From: Argopecten irradians
Lineage: Eukaryota; Mollusca; Bivalvia; Pectinida; Pectinidae
Length of the DNA stretch: 64,000 bases
Direction of reading: 5' to 3'
Assembly (NCBI RefSeq): GCF_041381155.1
Contig: NC_091138.1
Coordinates: 37,255,604-37,319,603, forward strand
Below the pieces are notes generated by a model, which saw only the letters and a list, made by a program, of their open reading frames with translations, had not been told where the DNA came from and did not search any database. Positions 1 through 12,600 of this stretch are shown here, piece by piece; positions within the stretch are counted from its first letter, which is position 1; every line of letters begins with the position of its first letter. A program made the translations under genes and the position numbers.

Positions 1-689
1 TGACTGTTATAAAATTATACAGCTAATGTTCGTCTTATCGAGTACATTAGCCTGAGTTCCTTATAAAAATGTAAACTCTAAAAATATATCGACCGTTCGG
101 ACCTGACTTCTAGTGATAAAGTAAAAAAATTTTTGAATGGATGTGTAAACAATGATTGTATATGTACATGTAATTAATGTGAAAATGGTGGAAGTGCATA
201 ATTAAAATAATTAATTAAAATATGGAAATTGGCATGGGAAGTCCTTCTGTGAAAGGAAAAACACTGTTATTTTACATGCATATATTGAATAATATTTTTA
301 AATAAAAAGAAAAAAAAAAAAAAAAATCTTTTAAAAAACAGCGTATATTTCGAATCAAATTCTATGTTTTGTATTAATCTAAAACAAAGGTCATATCTTA
401 TGCATCACAGGAAAATACAGAGCTTGAGGGCACGGGAATCCATATATAATGAAAGCAAATGTAATATACTGGTGGAGCGTATAAATATAATTATTAATAC
501 TATTATGTATGAAAAGAAAGTTCATCTCATGTAACAGCATATAAAAGAAAATCGTGTAAATGCATTTAATTAGTCTGTAAATAGACATGTGTTTCCATGA
601 CAAAAATACTATAAACAATCTTTACAGTTTTTTCATCAGTAATTCTCTTTGAATTAGAATAATTAGCAATCGATTTATTTTGGTATTAG

Positions 690-860
690 TCGATGGTAAA
701 TTTGGCCCCTGGGGAGAATGGTCGCAGTGTTCAAAATCCTGCGCTGGAGGTCAAACGATGAGGATACGGGAGTGTGACAGTCCAGCCCCAGATCCTGACG
801 GTAAACCATGTGCAGGTCTGGCCATGGAAATACTCGCCTGTAACTCAGACCCATGTCCAG
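690..860 (+). CDS. exon: thrombospondin type 1 repeat
   Basis: The exon encodes one complete TSP1 module: WGEWSQCSKSC with its W-x-x-W-x-x-C core, a GGQTMRIREC segment and a CNSDPC end, six cysteines in all. Phase 1-1. The acceptor is tattag at 684-689 and the donor GTACAG at 861. TSP1 modules are extracellular and often bind glycosaminoglycans or matrix proteins. Confidence 0.9.
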
Positions 861-3800
861 GTACAGACGACTTGAACATGTAGTGACAGGATAACTACGT
901 ATACATGTACATTGTACATATTTGCTTTATTGTGATGTGTTCATTTTATTATCTAATCCATAAAGTAATGATTTCTATATTCGGTACAGAATACGGATAA
1001 CTTTATTCGTGTTATTTGATAGGAAGACTTTGAGATGGTGATTCAATCTTTATTTTAACTTGATTGATATGGCAGAAGTGTTTGGTAGGTCGGAGGACGC
1101 TTTATTGTCTAGGGCATCTGTCTCTATTATTCTTACCTTAATTGTTTTGCCGTGAAACTCAATAAAAATCTAAGATAAAAAAAAAACCTTTTAATTTATT
1201 GGAAGGATTTTGACAATGAATTGTTGCTTTGTTGTGTAATCATTCTTATGTAATCATTCTTTTATCGTTTATAGGCATTTGTTTTATAGGCATTCATTAA
1301 TCTTACTTGTGTCATGTACATGCTTTGTAACCATTATCATAATTATGTTTCCAAAGTTTGTCCACCAACGCCACACTCCTACGGATCTCACATGTCCTGT
1401 AATACTTCTGACGACATGATTACATGTGAAGCCAGCTGTCGAGATGGTATGTGGTTTACACCAGGATTTACCCCCCTTGATGTGTATAAATGTGGTAAAG
1501 AAACAGCCTACCAATGGAACGGAAAACCACCATCCTGTTCTCGTGAGTATAGTGTATTGTTTATGCTACGTGCTCAGTACGCTAAAGTAAGACGGATGTG
1601 TCTTTACCTGCAAAGGCAGGTAGAGGGGCATTTAGTAATTATCCCAAAGATCGATTAACCTATTAGTCATGGAACATTGTAGTCATTAAATGTAAAATCT
1701 GTTCAGGAATCTCTGATTTATATGCTGAGATGAAGTTTAAAGGTGGATAGTTTCAAGCAATTGAAAAAAATATCAGTATTAGGATGAATAACATTAAAAA
1801 ACTTCAAACGTTATTCTGTTTTTGCATATTACAGAGTTATCTGTCCTTGCGGGTTGGTATTGATTGTAATGTCATCTGTTTACGACCGCAATGTCAAACT
1901 TTTCAGAGAAAATCACGTTTCGCTCACAAAACAATGACGTCACGATGGATGGGTAACTCAATAATATGCAAAGATGGAATACGCTAAAAATAAATTAGTT
2001 TTAATTTGTATCACAACAGCGAAATATGGTCAAAAATTGATAATAATTTTGTGTGGATCATGTTATCTTAGATTTCACTTCATATTCTTAATAGTTTAAA
2101 ACTACCTTAATTTGTAACATTTTTCAAAGTGAGGTTTTATGGTGAAAATATATGAGGTATTTTTCATCGGAATGAAAATATCACTTTTTATATTTCGCAC
2201 AGTTCAATATAAATGTTATTGATCATGGAACAAGGAATATTCCCTAACTATTTCTATTTTTGATAGTTTTACATAACCTTAATATATATCCTAGTTTAAT
2301 ATATGTGTATCCTACTACAATGGGCCCTCGATAATCTGGGCATTTTCGTTCCAAGCCTTAAAGCTGACAATGCAAGTTAAAAAATGTACATTTGAGATTA
2401 AAAAAAAATAATGAAATTTCTTTTTTTCAAAATTTGTTTCTGAGACAGCCCATTGCGTTTCTATGGACGGGCAGACGCCATTTTGTTTGAACTCAGCTTG
2501 GATACGAGACGCCTGCCGACCCCTATATAAAGCGCGTGAATCGACACACGTGCGCTCAGTCATGTACATATACACCTAGCAGTTGTCCACTGTGTATCAC
2601 CTACTGATACATAAACAAAACACCTTACCTGTAAATATGTGTAGGGCTGGTTTTAGTAAGCTAACATGTCAACTCTTCTAAGCTGTATTTAAAGGTTTCA
2701 CAAATTTAACTTTCCACACAAATGAATAAAAATCCTGATAATAATCCGTCCACATATCTCCATGTATGCTATCGTACCCGATGTACTCGACTGGCCACTT
2801 GCACGTGACCATCTGCCCCGAACAAGTGACGCTTCCATATATAAACTACCAAAGGCACACACGTTGTACATGTGCGTGTAATATCTAATATGTTGAAGTG
2901 TTTTTATTTGCTCGTATTTGACATATTTGGGATCTAGCTGACATTATTACTTCAATGAAACCTTGTCAGGTGAGAGTGCAGTATTTATATTTAGTTTGAC
3001 AATGTTATCTCCTATTAGAATTTCCGTGTCTGTTTACGTTATAATCAAAATGGATCTCGCACGTGGAAAGAATGTATGAATTCATGCATTACTTTTAATT
3101 TAACTGTATATATCTTTATATGGTTCTTAGAAACTTTATTTGAGATAACATTTAAGGTACTAACCATTTTATTATCATTACAGGCTTGGGTATATAGTAC
3201 AGTAGATCTAGAAACAGTCAGGTGTTAGTTGTTACACCTTGAACAGCAAGCGTTCGACTGACTGCACGTGTGTGTGGTTCACGCGCTTTATATAGGGGTC
3301 GGTACCCGGTGTTGTATCTAAGCAGAGTTAAAACAAAATGGCGACTGCCCGTCCTTAGAAACGCAAGGGGTTGTCTCAGAACCGAATTTTGAAAAAAAAA
3401 TATTGAAAAAAAAACTGTATTATTTTTTTTTTATACTCAAATGTATATTTTTTAACTTGCATTGTCAGCTTTAAACATCCGGATTGAGAATTTTCCGGAC
3501 TGCCAATTTCCGTGTTAATTTCTTTTCCGATCTTCTCCCTTTGTCCTTATAATCGATGTTGATTTTTTTATGTAATTTTCTTTGTTTTTTTGTGGTCTTA
3601 AAGCACAATAGAATATGAAATGTGTATTTTTCAAAGACTATTTTGTATTATCGTGTTTGCGAACAACGGCCTTCCGATTTTGAGAATTGTTTCAAAATTC
3701 TAAAACATGTCTTTGTAGTGATGACGGTTATTTTGAATAATATGTCTTATCATTGACAATTAATGCAAAACTGTTTTACTTTCTTGTGTACAGCCGTCTG

Positions 3801-6800
3801 ACTCACAGACGTTTGTAACAACCACGTTCATGTAGTGTTTTATTATTCCTCCTACTAACTTATTCCAAATAATATCTGTTCGTATTTCTAATAGTTTTCA
3901 CAATATATACTAAATTTGATCTTAGCCCTAATTTCCATTCAAATAGTTTCTCCTAGTCGATAACTCCAGATATTCTCCTAGCTTACAAGTAACCGTTTGA
4001 TATACACAGAAGGCTTTGTCATTAGGCTCTAGATATCTGCTAACATCAAGAATTCTGGTAAAACCTGTTTGTCTTTCACCACCACTGCTCCGTTAGTTTA
4101 TCTCTAAAATGACAGCCCTGTCTCTATATGTGAGTCTTTACCGGATATGTGCTGAAAATGACTTAGCGTTCATATTCTCGACTCTCAATTTATAGATAGT
4201 CTTAGCAAATCAAAAAACTATAAAGTATCAGCTATCCTACAGTAATAGAGATAAAAGCCATCCATAGTAAATCAATAAAGTGATTCATGATTTGTTATAT
4301 AGTTTCCTTACGATTACAATGTATATGTTTTCTAGGCGTGTACAGCCCGGGACAGTTGGAAACTTCAACTACACTTCATTACAGTTCATCATCATCATGC
4401 CAGGACCCGATAAAGTTCAAAGCTGCACTGCTGCAGAAATCTAAAGAAATACTTCAATGTTCTCATAATCGGACATGTGACATATCGGTCAGTGTTGAAG
4501 GTAAGCAAAACTCAACAACAATGAATGCCTAAATTCTGATACTGGAAGATCAGCTTCAAGTGGACGTTTGTATACCACTGGAATCAATGCACGCAACGTG
4601 CGTTGTAAGTGCAGATCACGTTCTTCACATGCGTTTTGACAGTTGTTCCTGAGGTGGAGCAAAGAAAGCACGTGCATGGAACAATCCCTTTTCCACGAAC
4701 GCAACACACGCGTACTTAGTGCGCGGTCAGTACCTGCCACATGTATGTGTACGATATGTTGTGTGCGTAGATAGAATGTACATGGAAGTATGGCGGGCAC
4801 AGGCGTAGATCGGAGAGGGAAATCATTTTATCCAAAGGAAAATATACCTACCCGCAGTTAATAAGTATTAGAAGGGCGTGAGGTTTTAATTTACACCTCA
4901 GAGGTGGAGAGTTAATTGTAATATATCACAAAAACATTAATCACTGTGTCATCGTCAATTTATCAATATCGATGATTTTGTTCCCCAGGCTGTTCTGATG
5001 ACCAGTCGAAAGACTCTCTAAGTTGGGTGAAAGCTATCATCACCCTTCAAGTACCACTTGTGAAAGGCGACAATCTGAATTTGGAAGACATTACGAATAA
5101 AACCACACGTACGTTTTTATCCCTAGATACTTAAAGCTGACAATGAAAATCAAAATCTATGTAATTGAGTTTTTCGTTCAAAATAAATAAACTTGTATAT
5201 CAGGAATCGTTTATGAGACATTCCATTGTTGAGGACAGCCATTTTGTGATAACTAGGGGTCTCTCAGAAACGAACTTTGAAAAATATTGCCTCAATGGAT
5301 TTTTTAAATCTCAAATACATGTACATGCTTTTAAACTTAAATTATCAGCTTTATTATGGATTCATTTGCATATATATCTTTGTAACGTGTAACAGAAAAT
5401 GATATAATTATATACCATTATACAACTAGATAACGCAACATAAGACGGAATTTGCTTTGCCATTGCCGATCTTGATTTTGACGTTGCGTGCCAGTGCTTA
5501 TGAGCAAAATCTTCTTCTCATACAATTATCAAGACTGGTTTGTCGGTTTTAGTGAGCTCAGCCATGTCGAAGCTTCTTCAGTCTGTTACCGACCTGGAGA
5601 CATCGGTTCAACAATTAAACAAAACTCAGGACTTACAGTTGAATGCCAATGGTAATGTGTACAATGTGCTTAATGTAACATCCACAAGCAGCGTCAGCTG
5701 TGACAAGGGCCAGGTCAGGTTGGATGCTTTATGTGGTAAGTATATCATGCATCACCTCATATGTCTTAATAAGGTCAATTGGATCTCGGAGCTTAGTTTA
5801 TATGATATGCGTTTAAGACAAAGCAAAGGGGGCTCTTACTCAACTCTCTCTTCTGGTCCCATTCTTTCATTTCCACTTTCGTGTTCTATGTTATTATGTT
5901 GGTATCCATATTGTCTTTCCATCTCACTCCTTCGTAATCAAACCGTTTGATATTGAATTCTGCATTCTCGGGATACTTCATATATCATGCGTTAACTTGT
6001 TCCTTTTGAGACAAGTACGCGGAACAAAGTTGATCACATATTATATACACATTGATAGTATCTGCAGGTATGCGATTGTTTGGAAGTCTACAATATTTTG
6101 TTTTACCAGGCTAAAAATGTTAAGGTATAATTGAAACAATTAATTAAGGTATATAAATGCTGTCATCATTCTTTCTGAACACTGCTTCGATTGAAAGCAA
6201 ACATGTTTGCAATAATGCTAGTTACTAGTTACATATGTGTCCTGGCATAGGGTAAAAATACAATTCAAATTCACACAAAAATATCAATAATCGTTTGCAT
6301 ACATCTAAATCAGTTACAGATACGGATTTATGGATGGCATAGGTCGTATCTCTCTAAACTTGTCAAATATCTTTAACATGTTGTATTCCTCATGATTTTC
6401 TTGCTTTAACTCTTTTTTTATAAATTCTTGCAGTCAATTGTCCTAAAGGGACCCACGGCACTGACTTGGATACATGCCTTCCTTGTCCTTACGGAGAGTA
6501 CCAGGATGGTATCGGAGCTGAAACTTGTAAGAAATGTCCCAAAGGGCTGTCGACGGCGTTTAAAGGGTCATCCGCACGAAACGATTGTTCGGGTTAGTAC
6601 TTCCTATTAAGTAAAATACGGAGTTAGAAAAGAAAAGAACGTAGGTAGAAAAAGCAAAATTAAACAAAGACGAAAAATGAAACATTTATATGCAACTAAA
6701 AAAAGAAAGTTTATGAGAAGAAACTGAAAAACAACAAGGAGTGACGATAGAAAAAAAATGCCTGGAAGAAATATACCTAATTGCGTTTTAAGGCAATAAC

Positions 6801-9694
6801 ATAGTAGGGGAAAGTCAGAGAGATACAATGTAACATAAAATAGAAGGGCATACTTTGCTAATAGATAGATAAACATGGTAGGAAAACGAAAGCATAAACA
6901 GAGGCAGAAAGATAATAATAAAGAATGAGAAAATGTAGGTCTACTCACATATGGTTTTCATCCACATATTTAATTGGTCAATTAAGATGATAAATACATG
7001 TTTTACACTCAACATTAACCCACAGGTGACCTGTAATTAAGGTGGTAATTACACTGTCATATTCTGACATTTAATGTTCGGAACGCTTTTATTAGCAAAT
7101 TAAATGTTTTGCTGCTTTTACTCTGTACACTTTGTTTTTACATTATACAATATATTTATATGATATGATATATTTTATGACTTCAGTCGCCGTTCCTGTA
7201 AAAGATGAAAGGACTGTTGACGGTAAATTCCTACCATAATTTGTTTACACATAAATTCACATATTACACGATATAAATATATATAATTACGTCTTATCTT
7301 GATTATATAGTATATCATTTCTTCCGTATTTTTTTATGAAACAGCCGTGTTCATTACAAAAAAAATGTGTCTAGTCATATGTGGGGTTTGTATCAACACA
7401 TCAATTTGAATAACTTTCCCGAAATTTAACCTAATAACATGTTATCATTTTATGCAACAACGATATTTCAACCATATATCAGGTTGATATATCAATAATG
7501 TCCCGATCCCCGGTAGATGTATTGAAGTTTAAACAACTGACGTATTACACATACATCCTTATGCAATTTTCATCAATATACATGAGTGTGTCAGAACTAT
7601 CTCCAGTTCCACTAATAAACGGGAAGATGTGTTTGGATATCTTTGTTTCTCAGGTAGCAGCGTTGTTAGATACATTGTATACTCAATACAATAGACATAT
7701 GGGATATGTAGGTAATGTAAAACAATTAACTTTTAATTAAGTAAACATAGTCTTTTGCAATATATGTTATAGCGAACTATTTAATTCGCCGTTTGTATAA
7801 AGTTTTACACCATATGTTATAATACCATATTCCGTCTTTGCATATTACAGAGTTAGCTCCCTTGCGGGTATGTATCGATTGTTACGTCATTGTTTTGTGA
7901 GCGCAATGCACGTCGTTTTCTCTGAAAAGTATGACGTTACGCTCGCAAACACATGACGTCACAATCAATACCTACCCACAAGTGCAGATAACGCTGTAAT
8001 ATGCAAATTCGGAATGCAATTACATATATAATATACCTCTATCATCTTATCATTAATCAGACGAAGATAATGGTAGGAATTTGGGAGTTATTATTGGGTG
8101 CACAGCTGGCGCCATGGTGCTTTGTGGAATCGTTTTGGTTATCTGCATGCGTAAACATCTTAGGTAAGTAATTTTACATATAAAGTAACAAGCGTTCAGT
8201 TAATATTTATTATCATAATAACGAGACTAACAAGATAGTGTTGTTTTGTAATTATCAGGATCAACTATAAAATAAAATTACCCTATATAATTATGTTATA
8301 GATTGACCGCGGGATTATCAGTGATAATGACAATGATATCCCGGGGGGATGACACTAGGTACTTCCGCGCTCTTATGCAGTTTGTTTCCATTTCAACCCT
8401 TTAGCAATATTCAAAACCTCACGTTTCGGCAGTTAAAACAAAAGACTAGCTTCCACATATCTTTTTACCAAGTCGCATGTAAATAGCAAATCTATTAAAT
8501 ATCTTTTTACCAAGTCCCATGTAAATAGCAAATCTCTTAAATCTCGCTGAATTCTGACTTCACATTGTCATAGATAACTTGCATTTGATTACAATATTGG
8601 CGACGTCACGAAGGCGCTTGTCTAACTGTTAGTCAGATTTGTTCTATTTCCCTAATCACCGAGTTCATATAGTTCATAAAAACATAGCGTTTTGACGTAA
8701 GCAACAATTGATTAACGGTAATTGAATTGAAACTGTGAAGTGATTGTGACGACATTGACATGACGTCACAATGCAAGATTTCTATATTTGGATACGACCT
8801 GGGGGTTTTGGAATTAAAGAATAGATGTTTATTTTGTTGATGGTATGGTTGTATAATGATAATGGAGCACGTGGAAGCCGGGTTACATAAGATTTACACG
8901 GGCTCCATTATCATTATACCCTCATAACCACAACAAAATAAACATCTATTCCTTATATTAGCAGTTTTTCAAGTAAATGAATATTATCAATTCCCGCGGC
9001 AGTTGTATATTTTTTTTATTAAAATACACATATTTTATCTCTCCCGTCATCGTCAACGAATTCGATTGAATAGCTGATTGGAATCGAGTCATTCTATGTT
9101 CCCGCCAAAAGTGGGGTCATGTATGATCCCACGTTGCTACGCCACCGACTATTCACGTAACAATAGAATCGCCGCGCGTGTTGTGCTAACATTATACACT
9201 GATAATGATAATACTAGAAAGCATGGTTATTGAGTCCATGTCAGTGCAAACTGTAAATATTCTTATATCAACCTGGGATTAGTCAATCATGAGCGAGCAA
9301 AACACACAGCCATATAATAATATCATTGCTATTCATCATGTTATGTAATGGAATAGCGGCCTATGTATTCAATGAATGTTGGGTAAACAAAGGGAGACCC
9401 ATTACCTCTTTATTAGACGCAAGTGCTATTTATAATATGACAAAATACTTACTGATCATTTGTGTCCGAAACATCATATAATGGAAGAACTGAAAAATAA
9501 AGATTTGATGTGTTTTATATCAAAATCATAAGTGATAACAATATAATTCAGGGATTTATCTTGTTTACAGATCAAAGGCAAAGGAATCAAAGATGGGAAG
9601 TTTATCAAGAATAAATTTTAATGCAAAAGCACCCTCGAATGTGTATGAGGACTGGACAAATCTAAACAATGACCACTATCAGTCAATCTCTTAA
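690..9694 (+). CDS. TSP1-sushi-GCC2 single-pass membrane receptor, 5' partial (9 exons)
   Basis: Exons read by hand: 690-860, 1357-1542, 4336-4500, 4989-5108, 5553-5735, 6434-6592, 7187-7222, 8061-8163 and 9571-9694, stop TAA at 9692-9694. Every boundary has AG/GT, and all junctions are phase 1 except the last (phase 2), the usual arrangement for shuffled extracellular modules. Domain order is thrombospondin type 1, sushi/CCP, a stalk of about 155 residues, a GCC2/GCC3 (ephrin-receptor-like) cysteine module, a short linker, a transmembrane helix and a 40-residue cytoplasmic tail. No signal peptide is visible, so the gene starts upstream of the window. Function is unknown; the module set suggests a cell-surface adhesion or recognition protein. 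Stalk plus GCC2 resembles parts of SVEP1-like proteins, but orthology cannot be claimed. Confidence 0.82.
1357..1542 (+). CDS. exon: sushi/CCP-like module
   Basis: Begins VCPPTPHSYGSHMSC and ends WNGKPPSCS. It carries six cysteines, the late Trp and the terminal P-x-C of sushi domains; the extra cysteine pair is typical of invertebrate variants. Phase 1-1, acceptor ccaaag, donor GTGAGT at 1543. Confidence 0.8.
1809..1986. repeat. foldback MITE, CRE-containing family, copy 1
   Basis: Copy of a dispersed family whose ends are inverted repeats of TTTGCATATTACAGAGTTAT and whose subterminal parts carry TGACGTCA-like palindromes. Other copies: 7829-8015, 20452-20608, about 38765-38997 and 54414-54615. 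The short ORF over it is an artefact of the repeat. Confidence 0.8.
2345..3475. mobile_element. long-inverted-repeat (foldback) element, about 1.1 kb
   Basis: Arms of about 220 nt at 2345-2570 and 3250-3475 are inverted copies of each other. Shared landmarks are TTAAAGCTGACAATGCAAGT, a GAGACA..CC..GCGTTTCTA block, GGACGGGCAG, CGCCATTTTGTTT and CCCTATATAAAGCGCGTGAA. The centre (2571-3249) has no coding potential that I can see. It lies in the intron between the sushi and stalk exons. Confidence 0.8.
4336..5735 (+). CDS. exons: receptor stalk (4336-4500, 4989-5108, 5553-5735)
   Basis: Three phase 1-1 exons with good acceptors (tctag, ccccag, ttttag) and donors (GTAAGC, GTACGT, GTAAGT). They encode a Ser/Thr-rich stretch, a cysteine pair in CSHNRTC, a segment with N-linked sites (NKTT), and a leucine/glutamine-rich heptad-like segment (MSKLLQSVTDLETSVQQL). 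The last exon ends SCDKGQVRLDALCG, the usual lead-in to a GCC2 module. No named domain was recognised in the first two exons. Confidence 0.7.
5133..5357. mobile_element. short foldback relative of the 2345-3475 element
   Basis: Starts TTAAAGCTGACAATG and ends with the inverted form TTATCAGCTTTA. Its interior keeps the ACAGCCATTTTGTG and GTCTCTCAGAAACGAA blocks of the larger element. It sits directly after the 4989-5108 exon. Confidence 0.7.
6434..6592 (+). CDS. exon: GCC2/GCC3 (ephrin-receptor-like) cysteine module
   Basis: The exon translates as NCPKGTHG, then CLPCPYGEYQ, then CKKCPKGLST, ending NDCSG. This is the CPxGtY..C..CPxGxYQ..C..CPxG pattern of the GCC2/GCC3 family. The coding frame differs from the longest ORF over these bases, which runs in a neighbouring frame and is meaningless. 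Phase 1-1, acceptor ttgcag, donor GTTAGT at 6593. Confidence 0.88.
7187..7222 (+). CDS. microexon: juxtamembrane linker
   Basis: A 36-nt exon with acceptor cttcag and donor GTAAAT. It encodes AVPVKDERTVD in phase 1-1 and fits exactly between the GCC2 exon and the transmembrane exon. Being 36 nt, it could be skipped without changing frame. Confidence 0.62.
7829..8015. repeat. foldback MITE, CRE-containing family, copy 2
   Basis: The best-preserved copy: ATTCCG..TTTGCATATTACAGAGTTA at the left and its inverted form ending AATATGCAAATTCGGAAT at the right, about 187 bp. It lies just before the transmembrane exon. Confidence 0.85.
8061..8163 (+). CDS. exon: transmembrane helix
   Basis: The exon encodes EDNGRNLG, then the hydrophobic run VIIGCTAGAMVLCGIVLVIC, then MRKHLR. 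This is a single membrane-spanning helix with a GxxxA-like small-residue face and a basic stop-transfer end. Acceptor aatcag, donor GTAAGT, entering in phase 1 and leaving in phase 2. Confidence 0.85.
8459..8543. repeat. tandem duplication, 42-bp unit x2
   Basis: Two adjacent copies of a 42-bp unit starting ATCTTTTTACCAAGTC and differing at a few bases. Intronic. Confidence 0.85.
8818..8956. repeat. foldback hairpin, about 50-bp arms
   Basis: GAATAGATGTTTATTTTGTT at the left matches the inverted AACAAAATAAACATCTATTC at the right. The arms continue through ATAATGATAATGGAGC and GCTCCATTATCATTAT around a short loop. Probably a small nonautonomous element. Confidence 0.85.
9571..9694 (+). CDS. 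exon: cytoplasmic tail and stop
   Basis: Acceptor tttacag. Forty residues, starting SKAKESKMGSLSR and ending in VYEDW, seven residues, then YQSIS and TAA. Two tyrosines sit in acidic or Yxx(hydrophobic) settings, so they could be phosphorylation and SH2-docking or sorting sites. Downstream, GAAATAAAAC near 9780 may supply a poly(A) signal. Confidence 0.82.
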
Positions 9695-12600
9695 ACTGCG
9701 ATATATATATATATGTGTGTGTGTGTTTGTGCATTATAACTAAGAAACAAACACGTGTCCATGTCGAGTTAAATATATAGAAATAAAACTAAACGACCTT
9801 CCTCTAGTACATGTTATTGGCAGATCATCTATATTTCTAAAGAGCCATCAAGACATGGCGACAGTACTAGAGGAAGTTCGATGGATTTTATTTTGTATGT
9901 GTTACAATTATATATTGTCACCCTACCAATACAACACAAATATATATTTTCTGTATGTGATTATTTATTTAAGCATTGATGTCACTATTTTAACTTCATC
10001 GCGTTATGAAATAAATTTTGTTTGCAAATTGTGTGAATCAATGCGTAACATCGACGTCTTTATTGTGACGTCATGATAAAGTCGGGTTTTCGCGCCATTC
10101 TCTTATTTTTTTTTCATAGTATATGAAGAAAAAAAATCTGCCAATCGGAAATCGGGTATAGTATGAAAACAAATAAAAATTGATTATAAGCTATTATTTT
10201 CTCGCTAATTAATGAAAATCAGGCTACATAAAAAATGATTCATAGTATATTTTATGTATTTGTATACATTATGTAATTGCTGTTTGAGCGTGTATCGATG
10301 TAACATGCGGAGCATTCGTGTGATATCAACAATATATACCTTTGTTTGTAACTATCTTCCGTTTTTGTCATGAATTTCAACATTGAACACTGTCAAGTAT
10401 GTTTTTGTAACGACGACATTTTCTCCTTGTGACGTATCGTATTGCCGGTTATTGTCGCGAAATGGACCTAATTCAATTTTAGTGGATCAAAATTTACCGA
10501 CCAAGGCGATAGTCCGCAAAATCTCGGAAACCCCGCCAAAATAATCGGCTATACGGTTCTTTAGTCTTGAACAATTTGCGTAATATAGATAAGTTTATTG
10601 ATTAATTTAGGCTAATTGTAATAAGTATGCATTACTTTAAATGGGCGACAGGTACATTATATCAATCACTGGTAAAGAAAAATCAGGTATACGAAACGCC
10701 GGGTTATATCATGATATATCTTAACATGTACATGCATATAAGCACACGTGATGTTCGCAAATTTAAATATAATATAGGTATAAATCAAACACACTGTGTC
10801 AAGAAAAATATTTATCTCGTAACTGCCGCACAAACTTCTGCTTTATCCGTCAATACGAATCACATGAATAAGTTCCACATCTGACGGAACTATATTGACC
10901 CCGAACTTTAACCTTTCGGTTGATTATAACGTCATTCAATCCTGCCAAAACGTGACATCACATTCACGTTCATTTTTTGCTATGATGAAACCTCCATTTT
11001 TCGATAGTGTTTTTCAGTTGCAATATATCGGTGGAATCCGTCAATTTTCGGAAATATCTTAACATGACATTCTGGATTTCTGAGTTTCCTAAGTCTCCCA
11101 ACCAAAATAAACCTTGTATTGTAAGATACTAACCATATATTCTCTCAATATATAACCAACATGATGACAATTATATATAAATATAGCTGAAGAGTAAGGT
11201 ACTATATTTATAAATTTTCCTTAGTATTCTTGCGAAACAAGAAAATGTATTTTTTCAAAGATATTCATCAAGTTATAGAACACTTTAATTATTTTTTTAC
11301 TGAATTACAAAATCAACAGTTGTGGAAATGTGTTTCATGTACATGTACATTTGTATATGAATGTATGAAATGGAGACCTAATTATGATACATATGTTAAA
11401 AGTAACTGCATGAATCGATGATTAATTTTACATAATATACTGAAAAACTGAATTTATCGTTACATACAACTAAAATAAATTGAAAATAACAATTCACGAT
11501 GATAATTTTTACATAATATACTAAAAGATTGAATTTATCGTTACATACAACTAAAATAAATTGAAAATAACAATTATGATAAAATTACACTAAATCAGGT
11601 GAAGATTTTTACCTTTTCAAAACAATATCGAAGATAACATCTACCGCTATGTAATTTAGATAAAAACGGATGTCTTAATCGTTATATTATGACTGGGAAA
11701 CCTCAATGTCAGCCGGAGGGGATGGAACGGATGACAGTGAACGGTGCAATTGACAGATATAAATGGCGGGAAGCGATTAGGCAACAGCAGACGACAGTTT
11801 TATAAAAAGTCGATGTGTATTTATTGATAAACGCCTTGTTTGTGTTTACAGATTATGATGCATGTGTGATCAAGTCGATATAAGAATTAATCATTTCTGT
11901 AACTCTGCGAAACACGTGAGTAAATACAATGTATACTGTTTATCAGAAAACAAGAACAAAGCTTTTCGAAACAAATCAGTTAGTAATTACTATATTAAAT
12001 ACACTTTTTTTGCAATTTTCTTGCAATATCATTTAAAGCTAGCAATATGTCCATGAATAGGGTACATATAGGGAAAAGGAAAGTTAAAAAAGATATCATA
12101 GATGTTATATTGATTTAATGATACGATAATTACTTATTGTCTATGTAACTAAGCAATAAACTCATATTGTAGAATAATCAATCAATGTGAATTGTTATAA
12201 AAAATAAGAGCGTTGTCATCGTTACACCTGAACAGTAATTTTCGTTTTATATAATATGTGCTATACCGGTATTTGAATGGAAAAAAATAATGGGATTTTT
12301 CACAATACATATAAAGTATTCATCAATACACAGTACACATATATAGTATATATCGAAATACAGCATGACACCATGAGTTATTTTTCGATGTTCAATTTAG
12401 GTCACAATCTCATACATACATGATAAAAATTGTCCATAGCTCTTTCTTTATTGATGAAACTAATAACACGTATAATGTTTAAAGCGGTGAAAATGAATTT
12501 GAAGCAAGAACCTCGATATTGAATTGTTCCTGTCAGACATTGAACTACGAATGCAATTAAAAAAGTTCAAAAACATTCTCCGTGTTCAGAACCTCGTAAA

